Origin: Erythrobacter sp.
GTDB lineage: Bacteria > Pseudomonadota > Alphaproteobacteria > Sphingomonadales > Sphingomonadaceae
Direction of reading: 5' to 3'
Length of the DNA: 64,000 nt
Assembly (NCBI GenBank): GCA_029937545.1
Contig: JAPYPR010000007.1
Location: forward strand, 1-64,000
A program made the translations under genes and the position numbers. Below the pieces are notes generated by a model. It was given only the letters and a program-made list of their open reading frames with translations, did not search any database and was not told the DNA's origin. Every line of letters starts with the position of its first letter. Positions within the stretch are counted from its first letter, which is position 1. Shown piece by piece: positions 9,691 through 17,848 of the stretch.

Positions 9691-9950
9691 TTGTTTGCGA
9701 ACCCGCATCCGCGGGTTCGTCCTCGCTACACGCGCGGCAAGCCGCGCCCGCTGCGGCGCGCTTGCCGGGCCTCCCGCCGGCCCGGTGCTCCAAGAGAGGC
9801 GTCCTTGGGCCATTCTATCCTCTCCCAGAGAACCGAGCCTAAGGTGAGGCAAGGCCGACTGGCCGGCCGCAGCGATGCGACCTTCAGGTCGCGTGAGCGA
9901 GGATAGCCTAAGGCCGCGGATGCGGCCGCCGGCGCTTGAGGCCAAACAAA
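9691..9950. repeat. Large imperfect palindromic element, divergent member of the ATCC/GGAT-loop family
   Basis: The 268-bp gap between two convergent genes holds no coding signal but is highly structured. A 9-bp perfect hairpin (CGAACCCGC/GCGGGTTCG, loop ATCC) lies at 9698-9719, and a 6-bp hairpin (GGCCGC/GCGGCC, loop GGAT) at 9912-9927. TCCTCGCT at 9720-9727 is mirrored by AGCGAGGA at 9896-9903, and TTTGTTTG at 9690-9697 by CAAAC near 9944. The bracketing loops are the same as in the elements at 10.6 and 32.9 kb. It may also serve as a bidirectional terminator. Confidence 0.6.
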
Positions 9951-10517
9951 CTACGCCGCTTCGCGCAGCTTTTTCAGCTTCTTTATAGCCATGTTGCGCT
10001 TGAGGCGCGAGAGGTGGTCGATGAAGAGGATTCCCTCGAGGTGGTCCATCTCGTGCTGGATGCAGGTGGCCATCAACCCGTCGAGGTCTTCTTCGTGGGT
10101 CTCGCCTTCGAGGTCCTGATACCGCACGCGGCAGGTGGCCGGACGGTCGACATCGGCGAAGATATCCGGGACCGAAAGGCAGCCTTCCTGATAAGTCGCC
10201 AGCTCATCCGCCGGGTCGAGGATTTCCGGGTTGATGAAAACGCGCGGCTCCTTCTTCACCGGATAGTGCACGTGTTCGTGCCCACCGTGATTGCAGACCT
10301 CGCCCTCGGCCTCGGTGTCCTCGGGCTGGAGGTCGATCACCAGCACGCGCTTGGGCACACCGACCTGGATCGCGGCAAGCCCGATGCCGGGCGCATCGTA
10401 CATGGTTTCGAACATGTCGGAGACGAGCGTCTTCAACTCGTCGTCGAACTCGGTGACGGGCTCGGACACGACCTTGAGCCGGGGATCCGGCACTTCGAGA
10501 ATTTCACGGATAGCCAT
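9951..10517 (-). CDS. def: Peptide deformylase
   Basis: Removes the N-formyl group from nascent proteins. The 188-residue sequence has the three metal-site motifs in order: GIGLAAIQV (about residue 45), EGCLSVP (about 110, with the Cys ligand) and [12 protein letters not shown] (about 153, with two His ligands and catalytic Glu). An acidic, His-containing insertion ([20 protein letters not shown], about residues 66-85) lies between the first two motifs, longer than in E. coli Def. It is transcribed leftward, downstream of recR and separated from it by a palindromic repeat pair, while its substrate-pathway partner fmt is 1 kb away on the other strand. Confidence 0.95.
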   Translation of the reverse strand: MAIREILEVPDPRLKVVSEPVTEFDDELKTLVSDMFETMYDAPGIGLAAIQVGVPKRVLVIDLQPEDTEAEGEVCNHGGHEHVHYPVKKEPRVFINPEILDPADELATYQEGCLSVPDIFADVDRPATCRVRYQDLEGETHEEDLDGLMATCIQHEMDHLEGILFIDHLSRLKRNMAIKKLKKLREAA

Positions 10518-10555
10518 GGGGGATCAGATAGTCTGGCGCGCAGGAATGTTCAATG

Positions 10556-10618
10556 TTTGTTGCGTGCGGAAAGCGCATCCACACTTTCCTTGGCTGTTCC
10601 ATCCCACGCCCCCTCCCG
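10556..10618. repeat. Half copy of the palindromic repeat
   Basis: GTTGCGTGCG, a hairpin GGAAAG...CTTTCC with ATCC in its loop (10568-10589), then a CCCACGCCCCCTCCC tract. Read this way it aligns with the reverse complement of the right side of the 32.9-kb element (GGGTGCGGGACGCGCATCC..., ...CCCACTCCCC), so it is a truncated copy lying head-on to the full copy that follows. Confidence 0.5.
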
Positions 10619-10620
10619 GA

Positions 10621-10786
10621 GTCTTTGTTGGGTGCGCTATCGACATCCGTCGATAGCTTGCGGCGCCACCCCACGCCCCCACCCGGCCACCCATAGAATA
10701 CCGTGCCGTGGGTGGCCGGGTGAAGGCGTGGGCCGGTGCCGCCGCAAGGGGCGGACGGATGTCCGGCCCGCACGCAGACAGAACCT
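10621..10786. repeat. Full palindromic repeat element, copy 1
   Basis: Three hairpins in a row within an overall inverted repeat. A 9-bp perfect stem with loop ATCC is at 10636-10657. The central hairpin has 33-bp arms (10661-10693 and 10709-10741, four mismatches) around a 15-base loop TAGAATACCGTGCCG. A 5-bp stem with loop GGAT is at 10752-10765. Outer flanks (TTGGGTGCG and CGCACGCAGA) can also pair. It lies between recR and def. Copy 2 at 32875-33035 shares the loops but has different, still complementary stems. Confidence 0.8.
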
Positions 10787-11379
10787 CAAACAGGCCGCCG
10801 CGCCCGCAGCGCCTGCGCCAGCGTGCCCTCGTCGAGGTAATCCAGCTCCCCGCCAACAGGCAAACCATGCGCCAGCTGGGTTATCCGCACGGGGAACGCC
10901 TCAAGCCGTTCGGCAAGGTAATGCGCGGTGGTCTGGCCCTCCAGCGTGGCGTTCATGGCGAGGACGATTTCGTCCACCCCTCCCTCTTCGACCCGCGCCA
11001 TCAGACTGGCGATGTTGAGGTCCTCGGGCCGCACACCGTCAAGGGCCGACAGCTTGCCGCCGAGCACATGGTAGCGCCCGGTAAACAGCTTCGCGCGGTC
11101 GAGCGCCCACAGGTCAGCCACATCCTCCACCACGCACAGGCTCTTTCCGTCGCGGCGCGGGTCGGCGCAGATGGCGCAGGGGTTGCGCGTGTCGACATTG
11201 CCGCAGGTCTCGCACTCGACCAGCGCCTCGCCGACGGTCGCCAGTGCGTCGAGCAGTGCGGGGAGCGCCGTCTCGCGCCGCTTGACCAGCCACAGCACCG
11301 CCCGGCGCGCGCTGCGCGGGCCGAGGCCGGGCAGGCGGGCCAGCGCCGATGCGAGGGTTTCGATTTCCTGTGAAGCCAT
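10786..11379 (-). CDS. recR: Recombination mediator RecR
   Basis: Works with RecF and RecO to load RecA on gapped DNA. The 197-residue protein has the helix-hairpin-helix ([20 protein letters not shown]), the C4 zinc finger [16 protein letters not shown] (about residues 55-70), the Toprim domain with [13 protein letters not shown] and [14 protein letters not shown], and the C-terminal Walker-B-like [19 protein letters not shown]. Length and motifs are standard. dnaX and a YbaB gene, common neighbours of recR, are not in the window. Its 3' end touches the edge of the palindromic repeat, and a dispersed inverted repeat lies just upstream of its start. Confidence 0.95.
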   Translation of the reverse strand: MASQEIETLASALARLPGLGPRSARRAVLWLVKRRETALPALLDALATVGEALVECETCGNVDTRNPCAICADPRRDGKSLCVVEDVADLWALDRAKLFTGRYHVLGGKLSALDGVRPEDLNIASLMARVEEGGVDEIVLAMNATLEGQTTAHYLAERLEAFPVRITQLAHGLPVGGELDYLDEGTLAQALRARRPV

Positions 11380-11395
11380 GGTGTTCGAGAAGAAA

Positions 11396-11489
11396 TCCGT
11401 TCGGGCTGAGCTTGTCGAAGCCCTGCACTTTCCTCTAGCGCCGCACCGAAAGTGAAGTACGGCCCTTCGACAAGCTCAGGGCGAACGGA
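11396..11489. repeat. Dispersed inverted repeat with GCTTGTCGAAG arms
   Basis: Left arm TCCGTTCGGGCTGAGCTTG (continuing TCGAAG) at 11396-11420 and right arm CTTCGACAAGCTCAGGGCG (continuing AACGGA) at 11465-11489 pair with two mismatches; CACTTTC and GAAAGTG inside extend the stem. The GAGCTTGTCGAAG core is a repeat I know from many proteobacterial intergenic regions. It fills the divergent gap between recR and fmt, so it lies in the 5' regions of both. Confidence 0.75.
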
Positions 11490-11499
11490 GAATAGATAG

Positions 11500-12408
11500 G
11501 TGCGGATTGTCTTCATGGGTAGCCCGGATTTTGCCGTGCCGACGCTGCAGGCGCTGGTCGATGCGGCGCATGAGGTGGTCTGTGTCTACACCCAGCCGCC
11601 GCGGCCGGGCGGGCGGCGCGGCAAGGAACTGACCCGCACCCCGGTGCACCAGCGGGCCGAGGATCTCGGGATCGAGGTGCGGCATCCCAAATCCCTGAAA
11701 TCTGCTGAAGAGCAGGAAGCTTTCGCCGCACTTGAGGCCGATGTGGGGGTGGTCGCCGCCTACGGCCTGATCCTGCCCCAACCGATCCTGGACGCGCCGG
11801 AGCACGGCTGCCTCAACGTCCATGCGTCGATCCTGCCGCGCTGGCGCGGGGCCGCTCCGATCCACCGCGCGGTGATGGCGGGCGATCCGGTGACCGGCGT
11901 CACGATCATGCAGATGGAGGCAGGGCTCGACACCGGTCCCATGCTGACGATGGCGCGCACCCCGATCGAGGAGAAGACGACCGGCGAATTGACCGAGGAA
12001 CTGGCCGAAATCGGCGCCCAGCTGATGGTCGGCACGTTGATCGATATCGAGATGCTGCATCCGCTGGAGCAGGACGACGCCGAGGCAACCTACGCTGAGA
12101 AAATCGACAAGGCCGAGGCGCTGATCGACTGGAATCGCCCTGCCCCGGAGCTGGTGCGCCATGTGCATGGCCTCTCGCCCTTTCCGGGCGCATGGTGCGA
12201 AGTCGACGGACAGCGGGTCAAGCTGCTGCGGGCGGAACTCGCCGAAGGCAGCGGCGCGCCCGGTGAAGTGCTTGACGACCGCCTCTGTATCGCCTGCAGA
12301 GAAGGGGCGATCCGCCCGGTCGGATTGCAGCGCGCGGGCAAGCCGAAAATGGACCTCGATACCTTCTTGCGCGGCAATGCCGTGGCGAAGGGGATGGTGC
12401 TGGGGTGA
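11500..12408 (+). CDS. fmt: Methionyl-tRNA formyltransferase
   Basis: Formylates initiator Met-tRNA with 10-formyl-tetrahydrofolate. The 302-residue protein has the N-terminal formyltransferase fold ([18 protein letters not shown]), the catalytic region [19 protein letters not shown] with the Asn/His pair, and [19 protein letters not shown], followed by the C-terminal tRNA-binding OB fold. The start is a GTG at 11500, eleven bases after a dispersed inverted repeat, so its promoter or leader must overlap that repeat. truA follows 25 bp later on the same strand, suggesting a two-gene unit. In many bacteria fmt is next to def; here they are close but on opposite strands. Confidence 0.95.
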   Translation: MRIVFMGSPDFAVPTLQALVDAAHEVVCVYTQPPRPGGRRGKELTRTPVHQRAEDLGIEVRHPKSLKSAEEQEAFAALEADVGVVAAYGLILPQPILDAPEHGCLNVHASILPRWRGAAPIHRAVMAGDPVTGVTIMQMEAGLDTGPMLTMARTPIEEKTTGELTEELAEIGAQLMVGTLIDIEMLHPLEQDDAEATYAEKIDKAEALIDWNRPAPELVRHVHGLSPFPGAWCEVDGQRVKLLRAELAEGSGAPGEVLDDRLCIACREGAIRPVGLQRAGKPKMDLDTFLRGNAVAKGMVLG

Positions 12409-12433
12409 GTTCAGATTGTTTACTCGTGAGAGC

Positions 12434-13192
12434 ATGACCCGCTTCGCCCTCACCCTCGAATTCGACGGCACGCCCTTCTTCGGCCTGCAGCGCCAGAAGG
12501 ACGGGCCAAGCGTGCAACAGGCGGTCGAGGAAGCCGCGTTCCGCATTCTGGGAGAGGACGTGCGCCTCCACAGCGCGGGCCGCACCGATACCGGCGTCCA
12601 CGCGCTCGCCATGCGTAGCCACATGGATATCGCCAAGGATATCGCGCCCTTCCGCCTGATGGAGGCACTGAACGCGCATCTTAGGCCCGATCCGATCGCC
12701 GTGACCCATTGCGAGATCGTTCCCGACGACTGGCATGCGCGTTTTTCCTGCACCGGTCGCAGCTATGTCTATCGCATCGCCAATCGCCGCGCGCCGCTGA
12801 CGCTGGAGAAGGACCGGCTGTGGCAGCTCGGCACGCCGCTCGACCACGAGGCCATGCACCGCGCGGCGCAGGCGCTGGTGGGCCTGCACGATTTCACCAC
12901 CTTCCGCTCGGTCCATTGCCAGTCGGACAGTCCGGTCAAGACACTCGACCGGCTGGATGTCGAGCGGGCCAGAACACAATGGGGCGAGGAAGTCCGCATC
13001 CACGCCGCGGCGCGCAGCTTCCTCCACCATCAGGTGCGCAGCATGGTCGGCTGCCTCGCGCTGGTCGGCATGGGCCGGTGGCGCGAGGAGCAGGTGGCCG
13101 AGGCGCTGGAAGCTAAGGACCGCCAGGCGCTCGGCCTGAACGCCCCGCCGCACGGGCTCTACTTCGTCGAGGCGACTTATCCGCGCGATTAG
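12434..13192 (+). CDS. truA: tRNA pseudouridine(38-40) synthase TruA
   Basis: Isomerises uridines 38-40 in the anticodon stem-loop. The 252-residue protein starts [19 protein letters not shown], has the catalytic Asp in [11 protein letters not shown] near residue 55, the structural Tyr in [14 protein letters not shown], and the C-terminal [18 protein letters not shown] block. I chose the ATG at 12434 because it is the first methionine in frame with the family N-terminus; the frame stays open upstream, but only inside fmt. The 25-bp spacing from fmt implies co-transcription. Confidence 0.95.
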   Translation: MTRFALTLEFDGTPFFGLQRQKDGPSVQQAVEEAAFRILGEDVRLHSAGRTDTGVHALAMRSHMDIAKDIAPFRLMEALNAHLRPDPIAVTHCEIVPDDWHARFSCTGRSYVYRIANRRAPLTLEKDRLWQLGTPLDHEAMHRAAQALVGLHDFTTFRSVHCQSDSPVKTLDRLDVERARTQWGEEVRIHAAARSFLHHQVRSMVGCLALVGMGRWREEQVAEALEAKDRQALGLNAPPHGLYFVEATYPRD

Positions 13193-13218
13193 TTTGTTCG
13201 CGCAACCCTTTCATTCCC

Positions 13219-13292
13219 GTCATTGCGAGCGTAGCGAAGCATCCAGTCCCGGGAGCTGGATTGCCGCGTCGCCTCCGGCTCCTCGCAATGAC
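13219..13292. repeat. Dispersed inverted repeat with GTCATTGCGAG ends
   Basis: Perfect 11-bp terminal inverted repeats GTCATTGCGAG (13219-13229) and CTCGCAATGAC (13282-13292) enclose an inner hairpin ATCCAG...CTGGAT. This CATTGCGAG element is recognisable as a widespread bacterial dispersed repeat. Its right end reaches to within 17 bp of the dehydrogenase start and must be part of that gene's leader. Confidence 0.75.
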
Positions 13293-13308
13293 AACAGAGG
13301 AGATCGAC

Positions 13309-14421
13309 ATGACGACCACCGGAAAGCAGCTTTTTACCACGCTCACGAGCGACGGCACGCTGACTGTCGAGATCGCCGATAGCGAGTTTCCCGATCCGAC
13401 CGGCAACCAGGTCCTCGTCAAGATGGAGGCGGCGCCGATCAACCCGTCGGATCTCGCGATCCTGACCGGTGCCGCCGATTTCGAGAATGCCGACTATTCG
13501 CCGGGCAAGGTCGTCGCCAAGATGCCGGAACCGTTCAACAGCGGCCAGAAGGCGCGCCACGGACAGCGTCTGCCGGCGGGTAACGAGGGCGCGGGCACGG
13601 TCGTCGCGACCGGTGACAGCGACATGGCCAAGGCCCTGATGGGCCAGCGCGTCGCCTGTGTTCCGGGCAGCGCCTATTCCCAATATGCCATCGCCGATGC
13701 CGCCATGTGCCTGCCGCTGGGCGATCACAGCGCGGAGGACGGCGCGTCGAGCTTCGTCAATCCGATGACTGCGCTTGGTTTTGCCGAGAATGCCAAGATG
13801 GACGGCGCGAAGTCGATCCTCCACACGGTCGGCGCGTCGAACCTTGGCCAGATGCTGGTGAAGATCTGCCAGGAAGACGGCCTCGGCCTCGTCAACATCG
13901 TGCGCAAACCCGATCAGGTCGATCTGCTGAAGGGCCTCGACGCAAGCCATGTGGTGAACTCGTCCGACGACGATTTCATGGATCAGCTTAAATCCGCGAT
14001 CGACGAGACCGACGCCTTCTATGGCTTCGATCCGATCGGCGGCGGCAAGATGGTCGATCATTGCTTCAAGGCGATGGAGCAGGTCGCGGTCGGCAAGATG
14101 ACAGAATATTCACGCTATGGCTCCAACCAGCAGAAGCGCATGTTCATCTATGGCCGCCTCGACTTCGGCCCGACCACGCTGACACCGAGCTATGGCTTCG
14201 GCTGGACGCTCTCGGGCTGGCTGCTGACCCCGTTCCTGCAGACTGCGGGCATGGAAACCGTCGGCCGCATGCGTAAGCGCGTGCTCGACAACCTCACGAC
14301 TACCTTTGCCAGCAGCTACAAGAGCAAGGTCGATCTCGAAGGCATGCTGAAGAAGGACGCGATCCTCGACTATCGGCAGATGAAGACCGGCGAGAAATAT
14401 CTCGTGACGCCGAACGGGTAA
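13309..14421 (+). CDS. MDR-superfamily zinc-independent dehydrogenase (quinone oxidoreductase-like)
   Basis: A 370-residue medium-chain dehydrogenase/reductase. The N-terminal GroES-like domain has MEAAPINPSDLAIL and PAGNEGAGTVVATG; the Rossmann part has HTVGASNLGQMLVKICQEDG and IVRKPDQVDLLKGLDASHVVN. The catalytic-zinc and structural-zinc cysteines of alcohol dehydrogenases are absent, pointing to the NADPH quinone/enoyl reductase branch. The ATG at 13309 is preceded by AGAGGAG; an upstream in-frame ATG at 13288 lies in the right end of a dispersed repeat and is less likely. The real substrate is unknown. It is convergent with the asparaginase gene, 3 bases apart. Confidence 0.85.
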   Translation: MTTTGKQLFTTLTSDGTLTVEIADSEFPDPTGNQVLVKMEAAPINPSDLAILTGAADFENADYSPGKVVAKMPEPFNSGQKARHGQRLPAGNEGAGTVVATGDSDMAKALMGQRVACVPGSAYSQYAIADAAMCLPLGDHSAEDGASSFVNPMTALGFAENAKMDGAKSILHTVGASNLGQMLVKICQEDGLGLVNIVRKPDQVDLLKGLDASHVVNSSDDDFMDQLKSAIDETDAFYGFDPIGGGKMVDHCFKAMEQVAVGKMTEYSRYGSNQQKRMFIYGRLDFGPTTLTPSYGFGWTLSGWLLTPFLQTAGMETVGRMRKRVLDNLTTTFASSYKSKVDLEGMLKKDAILDYRQMKTGEKYLVTPNG

Positions 14422-14424
14422 CGC

Positions 14425-15402
14425 TTAGCGCCCGTCGAAGGCACGCTGGAGGGCGGCGGGATCGGTCTCGCCGCTCGCCAGCAATAGCTGCAATAGTATC
14501 CGCGCCTTCTGCGGGTTGAGCGCGCGGGCTGCGACGAAGCCGTTGGCATCGTCCTCCGGCTCGCGATCCACCAGCCCCTCGTCGGCACGGCTGGCGCGGA
14601 CCACCGCGACACCCGAAGCTGCGGCCTGGACCAATGCCTGGCGTACGGGCTCGGGCATATTGCCCTCGCCCACGCCCGCGACGACGACGCCGCGTGTGGC
14701 CTCGCCCAGCTGGCACTTAACTGCGTCGGCATCCTGCCCGGCGTGGACATAAACCACCGTCACCTCCGGCAAATCGTCGCACCATGCAAAGCGCGCCTCC
14801 TCGCGGTCGCCCCACGGCGCACCGAACCATTCGAGCGTGCCGGGTGTGACCAGCGCAATCGATTCGCGGGGGAAACCGCGAAACGCTTCCGAACCGCGCG
14901 TGCGGACCTTGCGCACGTCGCGGGCGGCGAACACGCGGTCCCCCATCACCACCAGCGTGCCACGCCCTGCTGCGTTCACGTCGCAAGCCACGCGGACGGC
15001 GTTGGCGAAATTTCGCAGCCCGTCATAGCCGACGGCATCCGCCGGGCGCATTGCGCCCACCACCACCACCGGCTTGGTCGATGGCAACGTCAGGTCGAGT
15101 AGGAACGCGGTTTCCTCCAGCGTATCGGTACCATGCGTGACGATCACGCCCGAGCAGTCGGGATCGTCCAGCGCTTCCACGATTGCGCGGTGCAACGGGT
15201 TATACACCTGCGGGCCGATATCGGCCGAATCGATATTGGCGATCTGGCGGCCCGAAAGCTCTGCTTCCAGGCCCAGGCCGCCCACGCGTTCGAGATACTC
15301 TTCGATCCCGATCTCGCCCGCGCGATAATCCTGCGCGATCGCATTGCCCGCGATCCCGGCGATGGTGCCGCCAGTGGCGAGAACGGTGAGCCTGGTGGTC
15401 AT
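14425..15402 (-). CDS. Asparaginase family protein
   Basis: Hydrolyses L-asparagine to aspartate and ammonia. The 325-residue protein has both active-site signatures: the first threonine in VLATGGTIAGIAG (about residues 7-19) and the second in VIVTHGTDTLEETAFLLDL (about 88-106), plus VYNPLHRAIVEAL. No convincing signal peptide is present, so it is probably cytosolic and not the periplasmic type II enzyme. It ends 3 bases from the convergent dehydrogenase. The nearest upstream element is tRNA-Val on the other strand, 98 bp away. Confidence 0.9.
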   Translation of the reverse strand: MTTRLTVLATGGTIAGIAGNAIAQDYRAGEIGIEEYLERVGGLGLEAELSGRQIANIDSADIGPQVYNPLHRAIVEALDDPDCSGVIVTHGTDTLEETAFLLDLTLPSTKPVVVVGAMRPADAVGYDGLRNFANAVRVACDVNAAGRGTLVVMGDRVFAARDVRKVRTRGSEAFRGFPRESIALVTPGTLEWFGAPWGDREEARFAWCDDLPEVTVVYVHAGQDADAVKCQLGEATRGVVVAGVGEGNMPEPVRQALVQAAASGVAVVRASRADEGLVDREPEDDANGFVAARALNPQKARILLQLLLASGETDPAALQRAFDGR

Positions 15403-15500
15403 GCGCGCCGCCTAGCTGCCGTTTGGCGATCTCGGCAATTGATTTTAAGATTTGCGGCGCTATGTGCAGCGGACCGCCACACCGGCGGCACCTGTGGTTG

Positions 15501-15576
15501 GGGCGATTAGCTCAGTTGGTAGAGCATCTCGTTTACACCGAGAGGGTCGGCAGTTCGAGCCTGTCATCGCCCACCA
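15501..15576 (+). tRNA. tRNA-Val (anticodon TAC)
   Basis: A complete 76-base cloverleaf. The acceptor stem GGGCGAT pairs with ATCGCCC, the D arm is GCTC/GAGC, the anticodon stem TCTCG/CGAGA encloses TTTACAC with anticodon TAC, and the T arm GGCAG/CTGTC holds TTCGAGC. The 3' CCA is encoded. It reads GTA and, with wobble modification, other valine codons. Confidence 0.97.
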
Positions 15577-15597
15577 CCATCCCGCAAAAATCTGTCG

Positions 15598-16173
15598 CTA
15601 TTCCCCGATCGCCTCGTCGATCGCGGCGCGCGCGTCTTCGCTCGACCAGTCGTAATCGCCCGCGACGCGCCAGATTTCCTGTCCCATCGCATCGTAGAGT
15701 ACGGTCGTCGGCATGACGCCGCCGCCGATCGCCGTCCCGAGTTCGCCGTCGGGGTCCATCCAAGGCTCGAGCATCGAGTAATCTTGCTCGGCGAAGAACG
15801 GCCCTACCCGCTCTGCACCCTGCATGTCCTGACTCACTGTCAGCACCCGCAGGCGACCAACGTAATCGACGGCAAGCTCGTCGAGCAGCGGCATTTCCTT
15901 CACGCATGGCGCGCACCACGTCGCCCACAGGTTCACCAGCACCGGCGTGCCCTGCAAAGCGCCCATGTTCAGCACGCTGTTGTCGAGATTGCGCACATTG
16001 CTTGCCGGCATCAGCGTGCCTGCCTGGGCACGGTCGATCTCGCCGGTTGGCGCTTGCGTAGCCGTGCTTTCTTGCGCCGCTTCCGGCGGCCCCCTATCGC
16101 AAGCGGCGACAAGCAGACCCAGGGTGAATGCAGCAGTGAGCGAGAAGCGGGACAATTCGGGCTCCAATGCCAT
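15598..16173 (-). CDS. TlpA-family thiol:disulfide reductase, probable lipoprotein
   Basis: A 191-residue thioredoxin-fold protein of the TlpA/ResA type that reduces disulfides outside the cytoplasm, for example in cytochrome c or oxidase assembly. Its active site is [13 protein letters not shown]. The N-terminus has a hydrophobic segment ending LGLLVAAC, a fair lipobox, so it is probably membrane-anchored. The cis-proline is in [10 protein letters not shown]. The ATG at 16173 shares two bases with the argH ATG on the other strand (CATG), so the real start of one of the two may be different; the frame also stays open upstream inside argH. Its usual partner in sphingomonads is this same argH-lptM-lysA cluster. 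Confidence 0.88.
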   Translation of the reverse strand: MALEPELSRFSLTAAFTLGLLVAACDRGPPEAAQESTATQAPTGEIDRAQAGTLMPASNVRNLDNSVLNMGALQGTPVLVNLWATWCAPCVKEMPLLDELAVDYVGRLRVLTVSQDMQGAERVGPFFAEQDYSMLEPWMDPDGELGTAIGGGVMPTTVLYDAMGQEIWRVAGDYDWSSEDARAAIDEAIGE

Positions 16174-17548
16174 GTGGGGCGGCAGGTTCGCCGAAGGGCC
16201 TAGCGCGATCATGCGCGAAATCAACGCCTCGATCCCGTTCGACAAGGCACTGTGGCGGCACGATATCGAAGCTAGCAAGGCGCATGTCGCCATGCTGGGC
16301 GCGCAGGGGATCGTGACCGCCGAAGACATGTCGACGATCGCCGGGGGGCTCGACAAGGTCGCCGCCGAATATTCACGCGAGGGCGTGCCGGAGGACTGGG
16401 ACCTCGAAGACATCCACATGACCACCGAGAGCCGCCTCGCCGAGCTGATCGGTCCGGCGGCAGGGCGGCTCCACACGGCGCGCAGCCGCAACGACCAGGT
16501 GGCGACCGATTTTCGCTTGTGGGTGCGCGACGCGCTCGACCAGATCGATGCGGGATTGCTGGCACTGCAACAGGCGCTGGTGACGCGCGCCGGCGAGCAT
16601 GCGGCCAGCATCATGCCCGGCTTCACCCATTTGCAGACTGCACAGCCGGTTACACTCGGCCATCACCTCATGGCCTATTACGAGATGATCGCGCGCGACC
16701 GCAGCCGGTTTGCCGATGCGCGGGCCCGGATGAACGAAAGCCCGCTCGGCAGTGCGGCGCTGGCCGGAACCGGCTTCCCGATCGACCGCGAGGCGACTAC
16801 GCAGGCGCTCGGCTTCGACCGGCCGACGCGCAACAGCCTCGATGCCGTCTCCGACCGCGACTTCGCACTCGACTACCTGATGGCCGCGAGCCAGTGCGCG
16901 CTGCACCTGTCGCGGCTGGCGGAGGAGTTCATCATCTGGGCCAGCCAGCCCTTCGGCTTCGTGCGGATGCCGGATACGCTTTCCACCGGCAGTTCCATCA
17001 TGCCGCAGAAGAAGAACCCCGACGCCGCCGAACTGGTGCGCGGCCACGCGGGCCGCGTGATCGGCTGCGCCACCGCGCTGATGGTGACGATGAAGGGCCT
17101 GCCGCTCGCCTATTCCAAGGACATGCAGGACGACAAGCCGCCGGTGTTCGAGGCGCACGGCCTGATGGCGCTGAGCATCGCCGCGATGACCGGCATGGTG
17201 GCGGACAGCGAGTTCAAGACCGGGCGCATGCGCGAAGCGGCAGAACTCGGCTATGCCACCGCCACCGACCTTGCCGACTGGCTGGTGCGCGAGGCCGACA
17301 TTCCCTTCCGCGAGGCGCACCACATTACCGGCGCTGCCGTGAAGCGTGCAGAGACCGACGGCGTGGCGCTCGACCAGTTGCCGCTGGATGTGCTCAAGGC
17401 GATCGACCAGCGGATCGACGAGCGCGTTTACGAAGCGCTGTCGGTCGATGCCTCGGTCGCTTCGCGCAGCTCCTATGGCGGAACCGCGCCCGAACAGGTA
17501 AAGGTGCAGGTTCAGGCCGCGCGCGAGGCGCTGGGAATGGATGCCTAG
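16172..17548 (+). CDS. argH: Argininosuccinate lyase
   Basis: Last step of arginine synthesis: cleaves argininosuccinate to arginine and fumarate. The 458-residue protein begins [10 protein letters not shown], has [16 protein letters not shown], the HTHL-like [11 protein letters not shown] region and the signature [12 protein letters not shown] with the catalytic Ser loop. Length matches the family. The ATG at 16172 lacks a clear ribosome site; an in-frame GTG at 16136 would add 12 residues and lie inside the tlpA gene. lptM starts directly after the stop codon and lysA follows, a common alphaproteobacterial order. Confidence 0.96.
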   Translation: MWGGRFAEGPSAIMREINASIPFDKALWRHDIEASKAHVAMLGAQGIVTAEDMSTIAGGLDKVAAEYSREGVPEDWDLEDIHMTTESRLAELIGPAAGRLHTARSRNDQVATDFRLWVRDALDQIDAGLLALQQALVTRAGEHAASIMPGFTHLQTAQPVTLGHHLMAYYEMIARDRSRFADARARMNESPLGSAALAGTGFPIDREATTQALGFDRPTRNSLDAVSDRDFALDYLMAASQCALHLSRLAEEFIIWASQPFGFVRMPDTLSTGSSIMPQKKNPDAAELVRGHAGRVIGCATALMVTMKGLPLAYSKDMQDDKPPVFEAHGLMALSIAAMTGMVADSEFKTGRMREAAELGYATATDLADWLVREADIPFREAHHITGAAVKRAETDGVALDQLPLDVLKAIDQRIDERVYEALSVDASVASRSSYGGTAPEQVKVQVQAAREALGMDA

Positions 17549-17785
17549 ATGAAGAGATTGTCGATTCTTGCTTGCGCGCTTGCGCTCGCCGCCTGCGGGC
17601 AAAAGGCCGACCTCGCGCCGGTCGAGGGCGCTGCGCTGCCGCCCGCCCCTTACGGTGCGGAAGTCCAGCCGAGCGCGGACGAACTGCTCTTGCTCGATCC
17701 ACAGGCCGCGCCCGATCGATCGGTAGAGCTGCGCACCCGCTCCGAAGAGCGCGAGGACGATCCCTTCGACCTGCCACCCGAGTAG
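17549..17785 (+). CDS. lptM: LptM-like small lipoprotein
   Basis: A 78-residue lipoprotein with signal sequence MKRLSILACALALAAC, lipobox LAAC, and the mature start CGQKADL that marks the LptM (YifL) family. In E. coli LptM binds LptD and helps it mature in LPS transport. The rest is Pro/Asp/Glu-rich and likely unstructured. The ATG directly follows the argH stop, and lysA starts 63 bp downstream. Position between argH and lysA is typical for this family, which strengthens a call that the short sequence alone would leave moderate. Confidence 0.8.
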   Translation: MKRLSILACALALAACGQKADLAPVEGAALPPAPYGAEVQPSADELLLLDPQAAPDRSVELRTRSEEREDDPFDLPPE

Positions 17786-17848
17786 GTTCTCAGCCGAAAA
17801 GCACAGCTTGCTCGACTCGCCCACGCGAATTCGGCAGAGGCGCTGGCC

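Noticed and set aside
9239-9793. Reverse open frame over the copper-protein gene and the palindrome
   Set aside because: Antisense to a strong gene with a good ribosome site; its composition is that of a shadow.
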